Shown in pieces: positions 1 through 9,727 of a stretch of DNA of 64,000 nucleotides. How positions within the stretch are numbered: the first letter of the stretch is position 1; each line of letters starts with the position of its first letter. The position numbers were made by a program, and so were the translations under genes. The DNA is from Propionispira arboris (GTDB lineage Bacteria; Bacillota; Negativicutes; Selenomonadales; Selenomonadaceae): the NCBI RefSeq assembly GCF_900109225.1, contig NZ_FNZK01000004.1, positions 124,001 through 188,000 of the forward strand, given 5' to 3'. The notes under the pieces are model-generated. The model ran no database searches. It saw only the letters and a list, made by a program, of their open reading frames with translations, and had not been told where the DNA came from.

Positions 1-60
1 GGTGAATAGAAAATCAATAAACTCATCAGAAAGCTGTTTACGGTTTACTACGGGTTTCAT
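1..60 (-). CDS. N-terminal fragment of a protein running off the window start
   Basis: Only the first 20 codons are inside the window. They begin MKPVVNRKQL on the minus strand and stay open to base 1. An AAAGGAG-like site lies at 74-80, which is 13 bases from this ATG. A closer ATG at 68 opens only a three-codon frame that ends over the start of this one. The gene is divergent from the efflux genes, a position often held by a TetR-type repressor of the pump, but 20 residues are too few to assign a family. Confidence 0.45.
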   Translation of the reverse strand, partial: MKPVVNRKQLSDEFIDFLFT

Positions 61-196
61 AAAAACATAACGACTCCTTTCTAATAAAATAATCGACTTT
101 AAAAATATAGTTGGATAAACAATAAAAAATCGAAAAATGAATAAAAAACAATTGTTTTAAAAAGAAAAAAATAGTGGATTTGAACGGCGGGATACC

Positions 197-228
197 TTGA
201 CTTTTATATGAATATACTATACTATAAT
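197..228 (+). promoter_or_regulatory. Probable promoter of the RND efflux operon
   Basis: TTGACT at 197-202 serves as a -35 box. The AT-rich run TACTATACTATAAT (about 216-228) offers -10 hexamers 17 to 20 bases downstream. The exact -10 is ambiguous because TATACT and TACTAT repeat. Confidence 0.5.
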
Positions 229-258
229 ATTCATCAATAGTAAACATTTATTTACTAT
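209..258. promoter_or_regulatory. Two dyads overlapping the efflux promoter, candidate repressor operators
   Basis: Dyad 1 is TGAATAT (209-215) with ATATTCA (227-233). Dyad 2 is ATAGTAAA (237-244), six bases, then TTTACTAT (251-258), a perfect 8-8 inverted repeat. Dyad 1 covers the probable -10 region and dyad 2 the expected transcription start. Both fit a dimeric repressor; none is identified inside the window. Confidence 0.45.
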
Positions 259-372
259 CTGTAAGTGTGTACTATGTATATATCTATTAATTTAAAAATT
301 AAAATTTGCGTTCAGTCACATTCACAGGGAATGTGATTATTGTGGGTTTTAATAGGGGAGGTAAGAACTATT

Positions 373-1533
373 TTGTTTTCAGTGAAAAGCATGAAGACGT
401 ACTGCTTAGCTTTATTAGCTGTACTCGCAATGTTAGTTGTTTCAGGCTGCGGAGCAGCAAATACTGCAAAAACGGGTGGAGCAACACCAGTTAAAGCAAT
501 GAAAGCTATTCAGAAAGATACACCGCTTAGCTATGAATATGCCGGGCAGGTAAAAGGCAAAAATGAAGTAAAAGTTCAACCGAAAGTTTCTGGTACGATT
601 GTCGAAAAATATGTTTCAGGTGGTCAATATGTACATGCGGGACAGCCTTTGTACAAAATTGATTCACGTCAGTATGAAAGTGCCTTGCTTTCAGCACAGG
701 CCACTCTGGCACAATCGGAAGCAACTTTAAATAACTCGCAGATTGATTTAAAGCGATATCAAGAGTTGCTTGCTTCCGATTCGATTGATGAACAGACTGC
801 CACGACACAAGCATCAACAGTTCGTCAAAATACAGCGGCAGCTGATGCAAATCGTGCACTTGTACAAAAAGCACAGGAAAATCTCGATGATACACTTGTA
901 GTTGCGCCAATGGATGGGCGGCTTGATGTTAATGATGTGGCAATTGGTACCTATGCATCAGCTGGTTCAACAACGCTGGTTACCGTGGGGTCGATAAATC
1001 CTGTATATGTACAGTTTAGTATTAGTGAAAATGAGTACTTGAAGTTCATGCAGAATAATACGAATAATGCTGTAAGTGGTGGTCCGGGAGCCAGTGTAAC
1101 GATTACGTTAAGTAATGGTACAAATTATCCTGTTCCAGGTAAAATTGAACAATTGGATCGTTCTTTATCGACTAATACAGGCGCATTAACTGTGAAAGCA
1201 GCTTTTGATAATCCTGATAACATTTTATTACCGGGCATGTTTGCTCGTGTGAAGGTTAGCGGTGAAGTAGTGCCAAATGCAATTCTCGTTCCCCAGCGTG
1301 CAGTTCAGCAATTACTGGATAAATCTTTTGTCACGGTCGTTGGTGCGGATAATAAATCTGAATCACGTGCTGTAACACTTGGTGAAAAAGTTGGTGGTTT
1401 TTGGATTATTAAAGATGGCTTGACAGCAGATGATACCGTTGTCGTTGAAGGTTTGACAAAACTTCAGGCCGGTATGGATCTGGATGTGACAATGGTAACT
1501 CCGGAAGAGTTGAATTTGTCCATGAATTCCTAG
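373..1533 (+). CDS. RND efflux periplasmic adaptor (membrane fusion) lipoprotein
   Basis: AcrA/MexA-type adaptor that joins an inner-membrane RND pump to an outer-membrane channel. Hydrophobic leader with lipobox VVSGC, so it should be lipid-anchored at Cys26 of this start. A biotinyl-lipoyl half motif (VKVQPKVSGTI) follows, then an alpha-helical hairpin with Ala/Gln-rich heptads, the second lipoyl half (DTLVVAPMDGRL), a beta-barrel and the membrane-proximal domain. TTG at 373 is chosen because AGGGGAGG lies at 353-360; GTG 382 and ATG 391 are in-frame alternatives that also keep the lipobox. The RND pump starts 13 bases downstream. About 386 residues, normal for the family. Confidence 0.92.
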   Translation: MFSVKSMKTYCLALLAVLAMLVVSGCGAANTAKTGGATPVKAMKAIQKDTPLSYEYAGQVKGKNEVKVQPKVSGTIVEKYVSGGQYVHAGQPLYKIDSRQYESALLSAQATLAQSEATLNNSQIDLKRYQELLASDSIDEQTATTQASTVRQNTAAADANRALVQKAQENLDDTLVVAPMDGRLDVNDVAIGTYASAGSTTLVTVGSINPVYVQFSISENEYLKFMQNNTNNAVSGGPGASVTITLSNGTNYPVPGKIEQLDRSLSTNTGALTVKAAFDNPDNILLPGMFARVKVSGEVVPNAILVPQRAVQQLLDKSFVTVVGADNKSESRAVTLGEKVGGFWIIKDGLTADDTVVVEGLTKLQAGMDLDVTMVTPEELNLSMNS

Positions 1534-1546
1534 GAGGTGCTATATT

Positions 1547-4500
1547 TTGTCAAGATTTTTTATTGAACGACCGATTTTTGCGATTGTTCTTGCAATTATG
1601 ATCGTTATTATCGGGACGATTTCTGGTGTGAGTCTGCCAATTGCGCAGTATCCTCAGATATCACCACCGACAATTAGTGTTTCTACAACTTATACTGGTG
1701 CAAATGCCAGCGTTGTGAATCAGACTGTTGCTCAGGTTATTGAACAGCAGGTTAATGGTACCGATGGTATGGATTATATGAGTTCCAATACTGATGATAC
1801 CGGTAGATATAGTTTAAGTGTTGTATTTAAATTAGGTACAGATGGCGACATGGATTCTGTAAAGGTACAGAATAATGTTGCTATAGCGAATGCAAGTTTA
1901 CCATCAGATGTTCAGACTGTTGGTGTCACAACGAAAAAAGCCTCGGCTGATATGGCTTTGATGGTATCGTTATATTCACCAAATAGTACGTATAACAGTG
2001 TCTTTATGAAAAATTATGCAGATATTTATTTGATTGATAAAATCAAACGTGTAAAAGGTGTCGGTGATGTTAATATTTTCGGCTCGGATTATTCGATGCG
2101 CGTTTGGCTCAATCCTGATAAACTTGCTGAACTTGGGCTTACGGTTGCCGATATAACGTCAGCTGTTAAAGAGCAGAATGTGCAAGCCCCGGCTGGTACG
2201 ATCGGGCAGATGCCTGCACCGAAAAATCAGGAATTTCAATATACAGGTAAAGTTCAGGGCCGTTTAACGACGGTTGAAGACTTTGAAAATGTTATTATTA
2301 AAGCGGAATCCAATGGTTCGTTTGTCCGTCTCAAAGATATTGCCCGCGTCGAAACTGGCGGGAAAACGAATAATGTTGTGGCGAAGGCCAACGGACAACC
2401 GGCTGTTGCATTTGGTGTACAGCTGACAAATGATGCCAATGCAATGCAAACGGTTAGTGCCGTACAGAAAGTAATTAAAGATGCAGCTGTTGATTTCCCA
2501 CCGGATCTCGAATATCAGGAAGTCGTTGATAATACCCAGTATATTCGCGAATCCATTAAAGAAGTTCTCACAACATTTGCGGAAGCGATGCTTCTGGTAG
2601 TGCTCATTGTATTTTTGTTCTTACAAAGCTGGCGAGCCACGCTCATCCCGATGTTGGCAATCCCGGTATCCTTAATTGGTACGTTTGGTGCATTTGTGGT
2701 ACTGGGCTTTTCAATTAATACATTGACGCTGTTTGCACTGGTGCTGGCGATTGGTTTAGTTGTCGATGACGCGATTGTGGTTATCGAAAATGTTGAACAT
2801 CATATGCGTTACAGCGGACTTGATCCAAAAGAGGCAACAAAACGGGCAATGGATGAAGTATCTGGTCCGGTTGTGGCGATTGCGTTCGTACTCGCAGCCG
2901 TTTTTGTGCCAGTTGCGTTCCTTGGTGGTATCATGGGGGTACTTTACAAGCAGTTTGCGTTGACAATTGCTATTTCAATGGCCTTATCAGCCTTTGTGGC
3001 ATTGACACTGACGCCGGCACTTTGTGCCATGCTTTTGAAACCGCATGATCCGAATGCCCATAAAGGGATCTTAGGACGTTTCTTTGATAAATTTAATGAT
3101 TGGTTCGATCGTACCAATAAAGGCTATGTTGGTGCAGTAACTGCTTTGATTGGTAAAGCAAAATATTGTGCTATTTTATTGCTGATTATTGTGGGTCTTA
3201 CAGCCTTTCTTTATAAAGTGTTGCCTTCGACTTTTGTGCCGGATGAAGATCAGGGATTTTTCCTGACGTCAGTATCAATGCCAGAAGGAACATCTTTAAA
3301 TCGCACACAGGATGTAATGGATCATCTGGCGGATGATATAAAGAAAAATCCTGGGGTTAAAAATGTAATGGCTATTACAGGTTATGACATTTTATCCAGT
3401 GCAGCAAAATCTAATGGAGGGGTTATGTTTATTGGGCTTGAACCTTGGAGCCAGCGAACTTCTGCTGAAACACAAATCAATGCACAAGTAGGCCGTGTTT
3501 TTGGACAGGGCGCCATGGGATATCCCCAAGCATCCGTTGTTGCCTTCAATATGCCATCGCTTCCGGGGCTTGGCATGGTCGGTGGTTTTACGATGCAGCT
3601 ACAGGATATGTCGGGACATACCGATGAAGAACTAAATACGATTACGCAGAATCTTGTCAAAGCGGCAAATCAACGGCCTGAAGTAAAGGGCGTGTATTCT
3701 ACGTATAAAATTAATTCACCAGGGTATGAATTTGACATTGACCGTGAAAAGGTTAAAAACCTTGGAGTAGATATTTCTGATGTGTTTACTGCTCTGCAGG
3801 TTAATTTTGGGGGAACACAAGTCAATGATTTCAACCAGTTTGGTCGTACCTATAAAGTCGTGCTTCAGGCTGATACAAAGTATCGTAATGAAGCAGATAC
3901 GGCGAAATTCATTTTTGTTAAGAGCTCATCAGGAACCATGGTTCCACTTGATACACTTTTGAAACCAAAACTTGAAACGGCACCATCGATTATTTCTCGT
4001 TTTAATGCTGCCCGCAGTATTACAATTCAGGGGAATGTTGGTGATGGTTATAGTTCTGGACAGGCTATTACAGTAATGGAAGAAATCGCCAAACAACAAC
4101 TTCCAACTGGCTTTAATATTGAATGGTCAGGCCAAAGTCGTGAAGAAAAAAATTCGAGTGATGCAACGATGCAGGTATTAGCACTTGCTTTGATTTTCGT
4201 ATTCTTATGTCTGGCAGCACTTTACGAAAGCTGGAGTGTGCCATACGCTGTATTACTCACAGTACCGACCGGTGTTTTTGGAGCATTACTGTCTGAATAT
4301 GTTATGAATCTGCAAAATAGTGTGTACATGCAAATCGGTGTCATTATGATTATCGGGTTGGCGGCGAAAAATGCAATTTTGATTGTTGAATTTGCTAAAG
4401 TTAGAGTGGATAAAGGAATGGAACCGGTTAAAGCAGCAATTGAAGCTGCCGGACTTCGTCTTCGTCCGATTATCATGACATCGCTTGCGTTCATCATCGG

Positions 4501-4702
4501 TTGTTTACCACTTGCTATTGCAACAGGTGCTGGTGCTGGTGCACGTAATTCAATGGGGGTTGCAGTTGTTGGTGGTATGGTTTTTGCCACAGCATTTGGT
4601 GTATTCCTCATTCCGGTTCTTTTTGTTGTAGTTGAAAAAATTACAGAAAAAATTTCACCGACCAAGAAAAAAGAAAAGGCATCGCCAACAGAATATATGT
4701 AA
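1547..4702 (+). CDS. RND multidrug efflux transporter, HAE1/AcrB type
   Basis: Proton-driven inner-membrane drug exporter of 1051 residues, full length for the hydrophobe/amphiphile efflux family. It begins MSRFFIERPIFAIVLAI, the typical AcrB amino end. The proton-relay aspartates sit in VVDDAIVVIENV (about residue 406) and the partner lysine in GLAAKNAILIVEFAK (about 940). Two large periplasmic loops separate TM1-TM2 and TM7-TM8. The start is TTG, 7 bases after AGGAGGTG at 1532-1539. It is cotranscribed with the adaptor and closed by a terminator. No TolC-like outer-membrane factor follows, so one must be supplied from elsewhere. Substrates cannot be read from sequence. Confidence 0.95.
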   Translation: MSRFFIERPIFAIVLAIMIVIIGTISGVSLPIAQYPQISPPTISVSTTYTGANASVVNQTVAQVIEQQVNGTDGMDYMSSNTDDTGRYSLSVVFKLGTDGDMDSVKVQNNVAIANASLPSDVQTVGVTTKKASADMALMVSLYSPNSTYNSVFMKNYADIYLIDKIKRVKGVGDVNIFGSDYSMRVWLNPDKLAELGLTVADITSAVKEQNVQAPAGTIGQMPAPKNQEFQYTGKVQGRLTTVEDFENVIIKAESNGSFVRLKDIARVETGGKTNNVVAKANGQPAVAFGVQLTNDANAMQTVSAVQKVIKDAAVDFPPDLEYQEVVDNTQYIRESIKEVLTTFAEAMLLVVLIVFLFLQSWRATLIPMLAIPVSLIGTFGAFVVLGFSINTLTLFALVLAIGLVVDDAIVVIENVEHHMRYSGLDPKEATKRAMDEVSGPVVAIAFVLAAVFVPVAFLGGIMGVLYKQFALTIAISMALSAFVALTLTPALCAMLLKPHDPNAHKGILGRFFDKFNDWFDRTNKGYVGAVTALIGKAKYCAILLLIIVGLTAFLYKVLPSTFVPDEDQGFFLTSVSMPEGTSLNRTQDVMDHLADDIKKNPGVKNVMAITGYDILSSAAKSNGGVMFIGLEPWSQRTSAETQINAQVGRVFGQGAMGYPQASVVAFNMPSLPGLGMVGGFTMQLQDMSGHTDEELNTITQNLVKAANQRPEVKGVYSTYKINSPGYEFDIDREKVKNLGVDISDVFTALQVNFGGTQVNDFNQFGRTYKVVLQADTKYRNEADTAKFIFVKSSSGTMVPLDTLLKPKLETAPSIISRFNAARSITIQGNVGDGYSSGQAITVMEEIAKQQLPTGFNIEWSGQSREEKNSSDATMQVLALALIFVFLCLAALYESWSVPYAVLLTVPTGVFGALLSEYVMNLQNSVYMQIGVIMIIGLAAKNAILIVEFAKVRVDKGMEPVKAAIEAAGLRLRPIIMTSLAFIIGCLPLAIATGAGAGARNSMGVAVVGGMVFATAFGVFLIPVLFVVVEKITEKISPTKKKEKASPTEYM

Positions 4703-4719
4703 GGCTGATGTGTTTATGA

Positions 4720-4747
4720 GGGGCTGCCGAAAGGCAGTCCCTTTTTT
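4720..4747 (+). terminator. Terminator of the efflux operon
   Basis: Nine-base-pair GC-rich stem (one G-U pair) with a GAAA tetraloop, followed by six T. Confidence 0.9.
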
Positions 4748-4895
4748 ATAAAATTGATAAAAAATGCAGCTTCAAGCCCTTTTCAAAGATTGACAATGTA
4801 TTATATAATAGTAAAGATAAAGCCAATCATTTGGTTCATGGTACAGGTAATATGGTATTAAAAAATAAGATCTTTACGAAGAGGAGTGTTTATTA

Positions 4896-5462
4896 ATGAA
4901 AAAATACAATCAAGTATGGATTCGCCAGATGCTTTTTGTTTGTTGTGCGGTGCTTGTGGGGACGCTTAGTTTTCCATCCCTGACGCATGCGGCGGATACA
5001 TATAAGTATACGAGTGAAAAATATGGCTATACAATTGAATGTCCACAAAAACCGGTAGGGGTTATTCCTCTTAGTGCAGTCTCTTCCGAAGAAAATGGAG
5101 ATGTTCTTATTTTCGATAATGATGGCTATAATATAAAAAAAGCCTGGATTATTTCAGTTGATGCATTTAAAGATGCAGATGTGCCGGATTTAGATAAAAT
5201 TTCTGATGCAGACAGAGATCTTTTATTTAAAAAATTATTAAGTAGTGGTTATGAATATGCAAAACTTGTTCCAATTGATGGGAAAAATGCTTTGTATACA
5301 GCTACTGCGGGAACGGATAAACAAATAAAAACATATATTCGTGGTACCAATAATCGTTATGCGGCAGTTTTAGTTGAACATCCTGATCTGACAAAAAAAT
5401 CAATTGATGCCTATCAAAAAGGCCTTATCTCATTCCGTGAAGTTGCAAACGGGACTAAATGA
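4896..5462 (+). CDS. Secreted protein of unknown function, PsbP-like in outline
   Basis: 188 residues with a clear signal peptide: positive start, hydrophobic core, cleavage near THAA at residue 33. The mature part opens YKYTSEKYGYTIECPQKP and contains an aromatic/charged beta-rich pattern seen in small PsbP- or DUF1795-like periplasmic proteins. I cannot name a function. Good ribosome binding site (GAGGAG) before ATG 4896. It is monocistronic: a terminator precedes it and another follows within 25 bases. Confidence 0.75.
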   Translation: MKKYNQVWIRQMLFVCCAVLVGTLSFPSLTHAADTYKYTSEKYGYTIECPQKPVGVIPLSAVSSEENGDVLIFDNDGYNIKKAWIISVDAFKDADVPDLDKISDADRDLLFKKLLSSGYEYAKLVPIDGKNALYTATAGTDKQIKTYIRGTNNRYAAVLVEHPDLTKKSIDAYQKGLISFREVANGTK

Positions 5463-5483
5463 TAAAGAACAAATTCAAATAAT

Positions 5484-5519
5484 AAAAAAGACAGTCATTT
5501 TATATGATTGTCTTTTTTT
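5484..5519 (+). terminator. Terminator after the secreted protein gene
   Basis: AAAAAAGACAGTCAT pairs with ATGATTGTCTTTTTT across a short AT loop. The A-run makes it potentially bidirectional. Confidence 0.85.
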
Positions 5520-5663
5520 ATGCATAAAAATCATAGAAACTTCTTGCTACTCGTATCTTCTGGAATTATAATAGATAGGTAAATGAAAAAATTCACGCAA
5601 TTCAGATGTTTTTTTGTTTAGCATAGTTTCAGAATACAAAATGAAGTTTGTGGGGGATAAGGC

Positions 5664-7436
5664 ATGAAGTCAATTAAAACGCAGATGGTAGTTATTTTGA
5701 ATTGTATCAGTATTATTTCAATCTTATTGGTGGGAAGTTTTGCTAGCTATGATCTATTTAGCGAAAATGAACAGCAGATTGCACAATATCGGGCCAATTT
5801 GCAGGATAGTGTAGATCATGAAATGCGTACCCAGGTCGAGATGGCTGTGAGTTTTATAAACAAAACTTATAAAGAGCAGCAAGCGGGAAGTTTGACACCA
5901 GACCAAGCTAAACTTTTAGCGGCAGATTATGTGCGTGATTTACGGTTTGGTGATGGTAATTATTTTTATATTGATACGGAACAGGGTGTCAATGTTGTTT
6001 TGATGGGCCGGGACGCAGAAGGTAAATCGAGAATTGATGCGAAAGATCCAAATGGAAAACTTTACATAAAAGAAATTATTGCAAATGGACAAAAAGAAGG
6101 CGGCGGTTATACCGATTTATTATTTGCTAAACCAGGGGATACAAATCCACTGCCTAAAAGAAATTATTCATTAGCCTTTAAGCCTTATGGCTGGGTTGTT
6201 GGAACAGGAACCTGGATTGATTACATTGATACCAAGGTTGCTGAACAGCAGAAAATTGCCGATGGGAATTTACATGCAAGCTTATTGCGGATGCTTTTGT
6301 GTATGCTTCTTATACAAATTGTACTTATGTTTGTCGCTACATATATCGGAAAACGTTTTGCAGCACCAATCATAGATACTACTGAACAGCTAAATCGTTT
6401 TGCTCAGGGGGACTTTTCACATAATGGACACATGGCATTGAATGATCGGACGGATGAGCTGGGACAGATGTCTCAAGCACTAGGTATTGTTCATAAAAAT
6501 ATGAATGAACTCATTAAAAAGATTGCCGGCTCTGTTGATTATGTGGCATCATCTTCGGAAGAACTTACAGCCCATGCCGATCAATCCGCTCAAGTGAGTG
6601 GTCAGACTGCCACATCGATGATTCATGTTGCGGAAGCGAGCAGTAAGCAAGTTGACCTCGTCAAAAGTGCAGCTGAACACGTTGAAACGATGTCGATCAG
6701 TATGGAAGAGATTTCAATGCATGTCGTTGAATCAGGAGAACAAATTGAGTCAGCTACGGGGGCAGCTCAAGGCGGTAGTGATGCTGTAGAACGTGCAATA
6801 GCGCAGATGGCATTGATTGAAAGCACGGTGAATAATTCAGCCGTAGTTGTATCGAAACTGGGTGCACAATCGAAAGAAATCGGTACGATTGTTGATACGA
6901 TTGCTGGTATTGCCGGACAGACGAACTTATTGGCGCTCAATGCAGCGATTGAAGCAGCGCGTGCTGGTGAACAGGGGCGCGGCTTTGCGGTTGTTGCAGA
7001 AGAGGTGCGGAAACTTGCTGAACAATCGAGTGAGTCAGCTAAACAGATTGCGGAACTTATCGGACCAATCCAGATTGATACAGCCCATGCGGTTGCAACA
7101 ATGGAAGAAGGTACCAAGCAAGTACGGATTGGTACCGAAGTTGTAACGAATGCTGGGGATTCATTTAAGCAAATTGCAGTATTAGTGGAAGGTATTTCCA
7201 ATAAATCGAATCAAATGGCTGAAGTCATTACAACGATGGCTTTAGGGACAAATGATATTGTTATGGCTGTACAAGAAATTGATACTATGAGTAAAAATGT
7301 TGCAGCAGAAGCACAAACGGTTTCTGCTTCGACCCAAGAACAGACGGCATCTATGCATGAAATTGCCGATGCGAGCCAGGCTTTAGCTCAAATGGCACAG
7401 GATTTGCAAGAAGCAATCGTCAAGTTTAAAGTGTAA
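5664..7436 (+). CDS. Methyl-accepting chemotaxis protein with a Cache sensor domain
   Basis: Transmembrane chemoreceptor, 590 residues. TM1 is at about 7-28. The periplasmic domain (35-200) carries the single-Cache pattern ([24 protein letters not shown]). TM2 is at about 207-229, followed by HAMP (230-283) and a full cytoplasmic signalling hairpin with the conserved tip [20 protein letters not shown] and EVRKLAEQS. The start at 5664 follows GGGGGAT. It stands alone with its own terminator, and no che genes are adjacent. Cache domains of this type often bind small organic acids; the ligand here is unknown. Confidence 0.93.
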   Translation: MKSIKTQMVVILNCISIISILLVGSFASYDLFSENEQQIAQYRANLQDSVDHEMRTQVEMAVSFINKTYKEQQAGSLTPDQAKLLAADYVRDLRFGDGNYFYIDTEQGVNVVLMGRDAEGKSRIDAKDPNGKLYIKEIIANGQKEGGGYTDLLFAKPGDTNPLPKRNYSLAFKPYGWVVGTGTWIDYIDTKVAEQQKIADGNLHASLLRMLLCMLLIQIVLMFVATYIGKRFAAPIIDTTEQLNRFAQGDFSHNGHMALNDRTDELGQMSQALGIVHKNMNELIKKIAGSVDYVASSSEELTAHADQSAQVSGQTATSMIHVAEASSKQVDLVKSAAEHVETMSISMEEISMHVVESGEQIESATGAAQGGSDAVERAIAQMALIESTVNNSAVVVSKLGAQSKEIGTIVDTIAGIAGQTNLLALNAAIEAARAGEQGRGFAVVAEEVRKLAEQSSESAKQIAELIGPIQIDTAHAVATMEEGTKQVRIGTEVVTNAGDSFKQIAVLVEGISNKSNQMAEVITTMALGTNDIVMAVQEIDTMSKNVAAEAQTVSASTQEQTASMHEIADASQALAQMAQDLQEAIVKFKV

Positions 7437-7443
7437 TATTTTT

Positions 7444-7485
7444 AATTTTCCTGTCACGGACTGAACTGTGGCAGGAAAATTTTTT
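7444..7485 (+). terminator. Terminator after the chemoreceptor gene
   Basis: AATTTTCCTGTCAC pairs with GTGGCAGGAAAATT (one G-U) and is followed by a T-run. Confidence 0.85.
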
Positions 7486-7515
7486 GTGAAAAATACTTTA
7501 TGATGCGAAGAGATA

Positions 7516-7544
7516 TTGATTTTTTAGCAAAATAGATGTATCAT
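7516..7544 (+). promoter_or_regulatory. Sigma-A type promoter of htpG
   Basis: TTGATT at 7516-7521, 17 bases, TATCAT at 7539-7544. Transcription would begin near 7551, placing the CIRCE element at the very start of the transcript. Confidence 0.6.
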
Positions 7545-7554
7545 AATGTATAGA

Positions 7555-7581
7555 TTAGCACTCACAGAGAACGAGTGCTAA
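7555..7581. promoter_or_regulatory. CIRCE operator (HrcA binding site) upstream of htpG
   Basis: Perfect match to the CIRCE consensus: TTAGCACTC, nine bases, GAGTGCTAA. It lies just downstream of the htpG promoter, 35 bases before the htpG start codon. HrcA would block htpG transcription until heat stress. CIRCE is classically found at groE and dnaK operons. Confidence 0.95.
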
Positions 7582-7616
7582 CAAAAATTATTGAAATGGT
7601 AAAGGAGTTTGAAATT

Positions 7617-9575
7617 ATGGCTAAAGAAATGCATGAGTTTCAGGCAGAAACAAAACAATTATTGGATCTGATGGTTCATTCTATTTATACGAATCGCGAA
7701 ATTTTTTTACGGGAATTAATATCCAATGCATCGGATGCAATCGATAAAGCTCATTTCGAATCATTAACGAATCGTGAGTTATTAGAAGGTAATGATACAT
7801 TTGAAATTTATCTCGTACCGGATGAAGCTTCCCATACACTGACAATTTCTGATAATGGTATTGGGATGACGTATGATGAAGTCGTAGATAATATTGGTAC
7901 GATTGCAAAATCCGGTACGAAAGCCTTTATGGAAAAAATGAAAGAAGCCAAAGAAGCTGGCGGCGATGTTTCGGATAAGGAAATGATCGGTCAGTTTGGT
8001 GTTGGGTTCTATTCTGCCTTTATGATTGCCGAAAAAGTCACGATTGTTACCCGTAAAGCTGGTCAGGCAACTGCTGTGAAATGGGAATCAAATGGCGATG
8101 GCACATATAGTATTGAAGAGTGTGAGAAAGAAGCACGCGGAACCAGCATTACATTGACATTACTGCCAGAATTTTATGGCGAAAAAGCCGAAGAGAATTT
8201 TACGGATACATATAAAATAGAAACTTTAATTAAAAAGTATTCCGATTATGTTCGGTATCCAATTAAAATGAATTTTGTCATTGAAGAAACACCAAAAGAT
8301 GAAGAAGGAAAACCAATTGAAGGGGCTGAAAAAACAAAACGCGATGAAATGCGTACGCTCAATTCGATGCAGCCACTTTGGACTCGCAATAAAAACGACA
8401 TTAAACCAGAAGAATATAATGATTTCTTTAAAGAGTTATTCCATGAATGGGAAGCTCCGATGGATGTCCTGCATACAAAAGCGGAAGGTACAGTAGAATA
8501 TACCTCTTTGCTATTTATCCCTGCTCATGCACCATTTAACCTGTATCACAATGATTATGAACCAGGCGTGCAGTTATATTCCCGCCATGTATTCATTATG
8601 GATAAATGTAAAGATCTTTTACCGGACTATTTACGTTTTGTCAAAGGGCTGGTTGATTCACCAGATTTTTCACTTAACATTTCTCGTGAACTTTTACAGC
8701 AGAGTCGTGAGCTTAAATTAATCGGTAAAAATCTCGAAAAAAATATCTTAAAAACATTAGAAAGAACGCTTAAAAATGATCGTCCTAAATATGAAAAATT
8801 CTGGGAAGAATACGGCAAATCACTGAAAATTGGTATTTATAACAGTATGTATTCTGGTAATGATACTGTTACTAAATTGAAAGATTTATTGCTTTTTGTA
8901 TCTTCAAAAGAAGCTTCTACCGTAAGTTCTTTAAAAGAATATGTAGAACGTATGCCAGAAAGCCAAAAGAAAATTTATTATGCAACAGGTAAAGATCGTG
9001 AAACAATTGAACATTTACCACAGATGGAACTTTTACGCGAAAAAGGCATTGAAGTATTATTTTTACTTGATCCTGTGGATGAATTTGCGATTGAAACGAT
9101 TCGTGAGTACGACGGCAAACAATTCCATTCGATTAGTCGTGGTGATCTTGAACTTGATGATGTAGAATCACAGGAAGTTAAAAAAGAAACAGAAGATATC
9201 AGCAAGAAAAATGAAGATTTAATTAAAGACATCAAAGAAGCTTTAACGAATAAAGTATCTGATGTTAAAGTCAGCAACCGCCTTAAATCGAGTGCTGTTT
9301 GTCTGGTCGCAGATGAACAGGGACCAAGTATTGCGATGGAACAAGCTTTTGCGGATGCTAAAAATCCAATGTTTAAAGCAAAACGTATTCTGGAAATCAA
9401 TCCACATCATGATCTTTTTAGTCGTTTGCAGACTATCCATGGCACCGATAAAGAATCTGTTGAATTCAAAGACTATTGTGATCTCCTTTATACACAAGCT
9501 CTTTTGATTGAAGGTATTTTACCAGAAGATCCAATTGGCTTTGCGAATAAAATTGCTAAATTAATGGCAAAATAA
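7617..9575 (+). CDS. htpG: Molecular chaperone HtpG (Hsp90 family)
   Basis: ATP-dependent cytoplasmic chaperone, 652 residues. The N-terminal GHKL ATPase domain has YTNREIFLRELISNASDA (residues 24-41), DNGIGMT and GQFGVGFYSAFM. The middle domain includes the catalytic-loop segment NISRELLQQSR. The dimerisation domain ends the protein. ATG 7617 is chosen because AAAGGAG lies at 7601-7607; an upstream in-frame TTG would fall inside the CIRCE dyad. Single-gene unit with a consensus operator and a terminator. Confidence 0.97.
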   Translation: MAKEMHEFQAETKQLLDLMVHSIYTNREIFLRELISNASDAIDKAHFESLTNRELLEGNDTFEIYLVPDEASHTLTISDNGIGMTYDEVVDNIGTIAKSGTKAFMEKMKEAKEAGGDVSDKEMIGQFGVGFYSAFMIAEKVTIVTRKAGQATAVKWESNGDGTYSIEECEKEARGTSITLTLLPEFYGEKAEENFTDTYKIETLIKKYSDYVRYPIKMNFVIEETPKDEEGKPIEGAEKTKRDEMRTLNSMQPLWTRNKNDIKPEEYNDFFKELFHEWEAPMDVLHTKAEGTVEYTSLLFIPAHAPFNLYHNDYEPGVQLYSRHVFIMDKCKDLLPDYLRFVKGLVDSPDFSLNISRELLQQSRELKLIGKNLEKNILKTLERTLKNDRPKYEKFWEEYGKSLKIGIYNSMYSGNDTVTKLKDLLLFVSSKEASTVSSLKEYVERMPESQKKIYYATGKDRETIEHLPQMELLREKGIEVLFLLDPVDEFAIETIREYDGKQFHSISRGDLELDDVESQEVKKETEDISKKNEDLIKDIKEALTNKVSDVKVSNRLKSSAVCLVADEQGPSIAMEQAFADAKNPMFKAKRILEINPHHDLFSRLQTIHGTDKESVEFKDYCDLLYTQALLIEGILPEDPIGFANKIAKLMAK

Positions 9576-9678
9576 AATTTAAAAATTTTTGTATTTCAAA
9601 TAGAATTCAAAGACGTATAAGGCATAATAGGTCTTGTAGGTTAACTCATATTTTTTCACACACCCCAAGTTTCTTATT

Positions 9679-9713
9679 AAAAAAAGCAGGACATCCACAG
9701 TCCTGCTTTTTTT
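9679..9713 (+). terminator. Terminator of htpG
   Basis: AAAAAAAGCAGGAC and GTCCTGCTTTTTTT pair around a seven-base loop; a strong, symmetric intrinsic terminator. Confidence 0.93.
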
Positions 9714-9727
9714 GTGCGCTGTTATAG

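Larger units (their letters stand above)
61..372. other. Divergent intergenic region upstream of the efflux operon
   Basis: This 312-base AT-rich stretch holds the efflux promoter and two dyads (listed separately). No convincing gene is present. A minus-strand frame at 38-247 has no ribosome binding site and is dominated by low-complexity residues. Confidence 0.6.

Noticed and set aside
6767-7201. Long open frames opposite the chemoreceptor signalling domains (also 34243-34788)
   Set aside because: They are antisense shadows of Ala/Glu-rich coiled coils without ribosome sites.
7575-7616. An upstream TTG start for HtpG
   Set aside because: It falls inside the CIRCE dyad; ATG 7617 has AAAGGAG nine bases upstream and gives the usual HtpG amino end.
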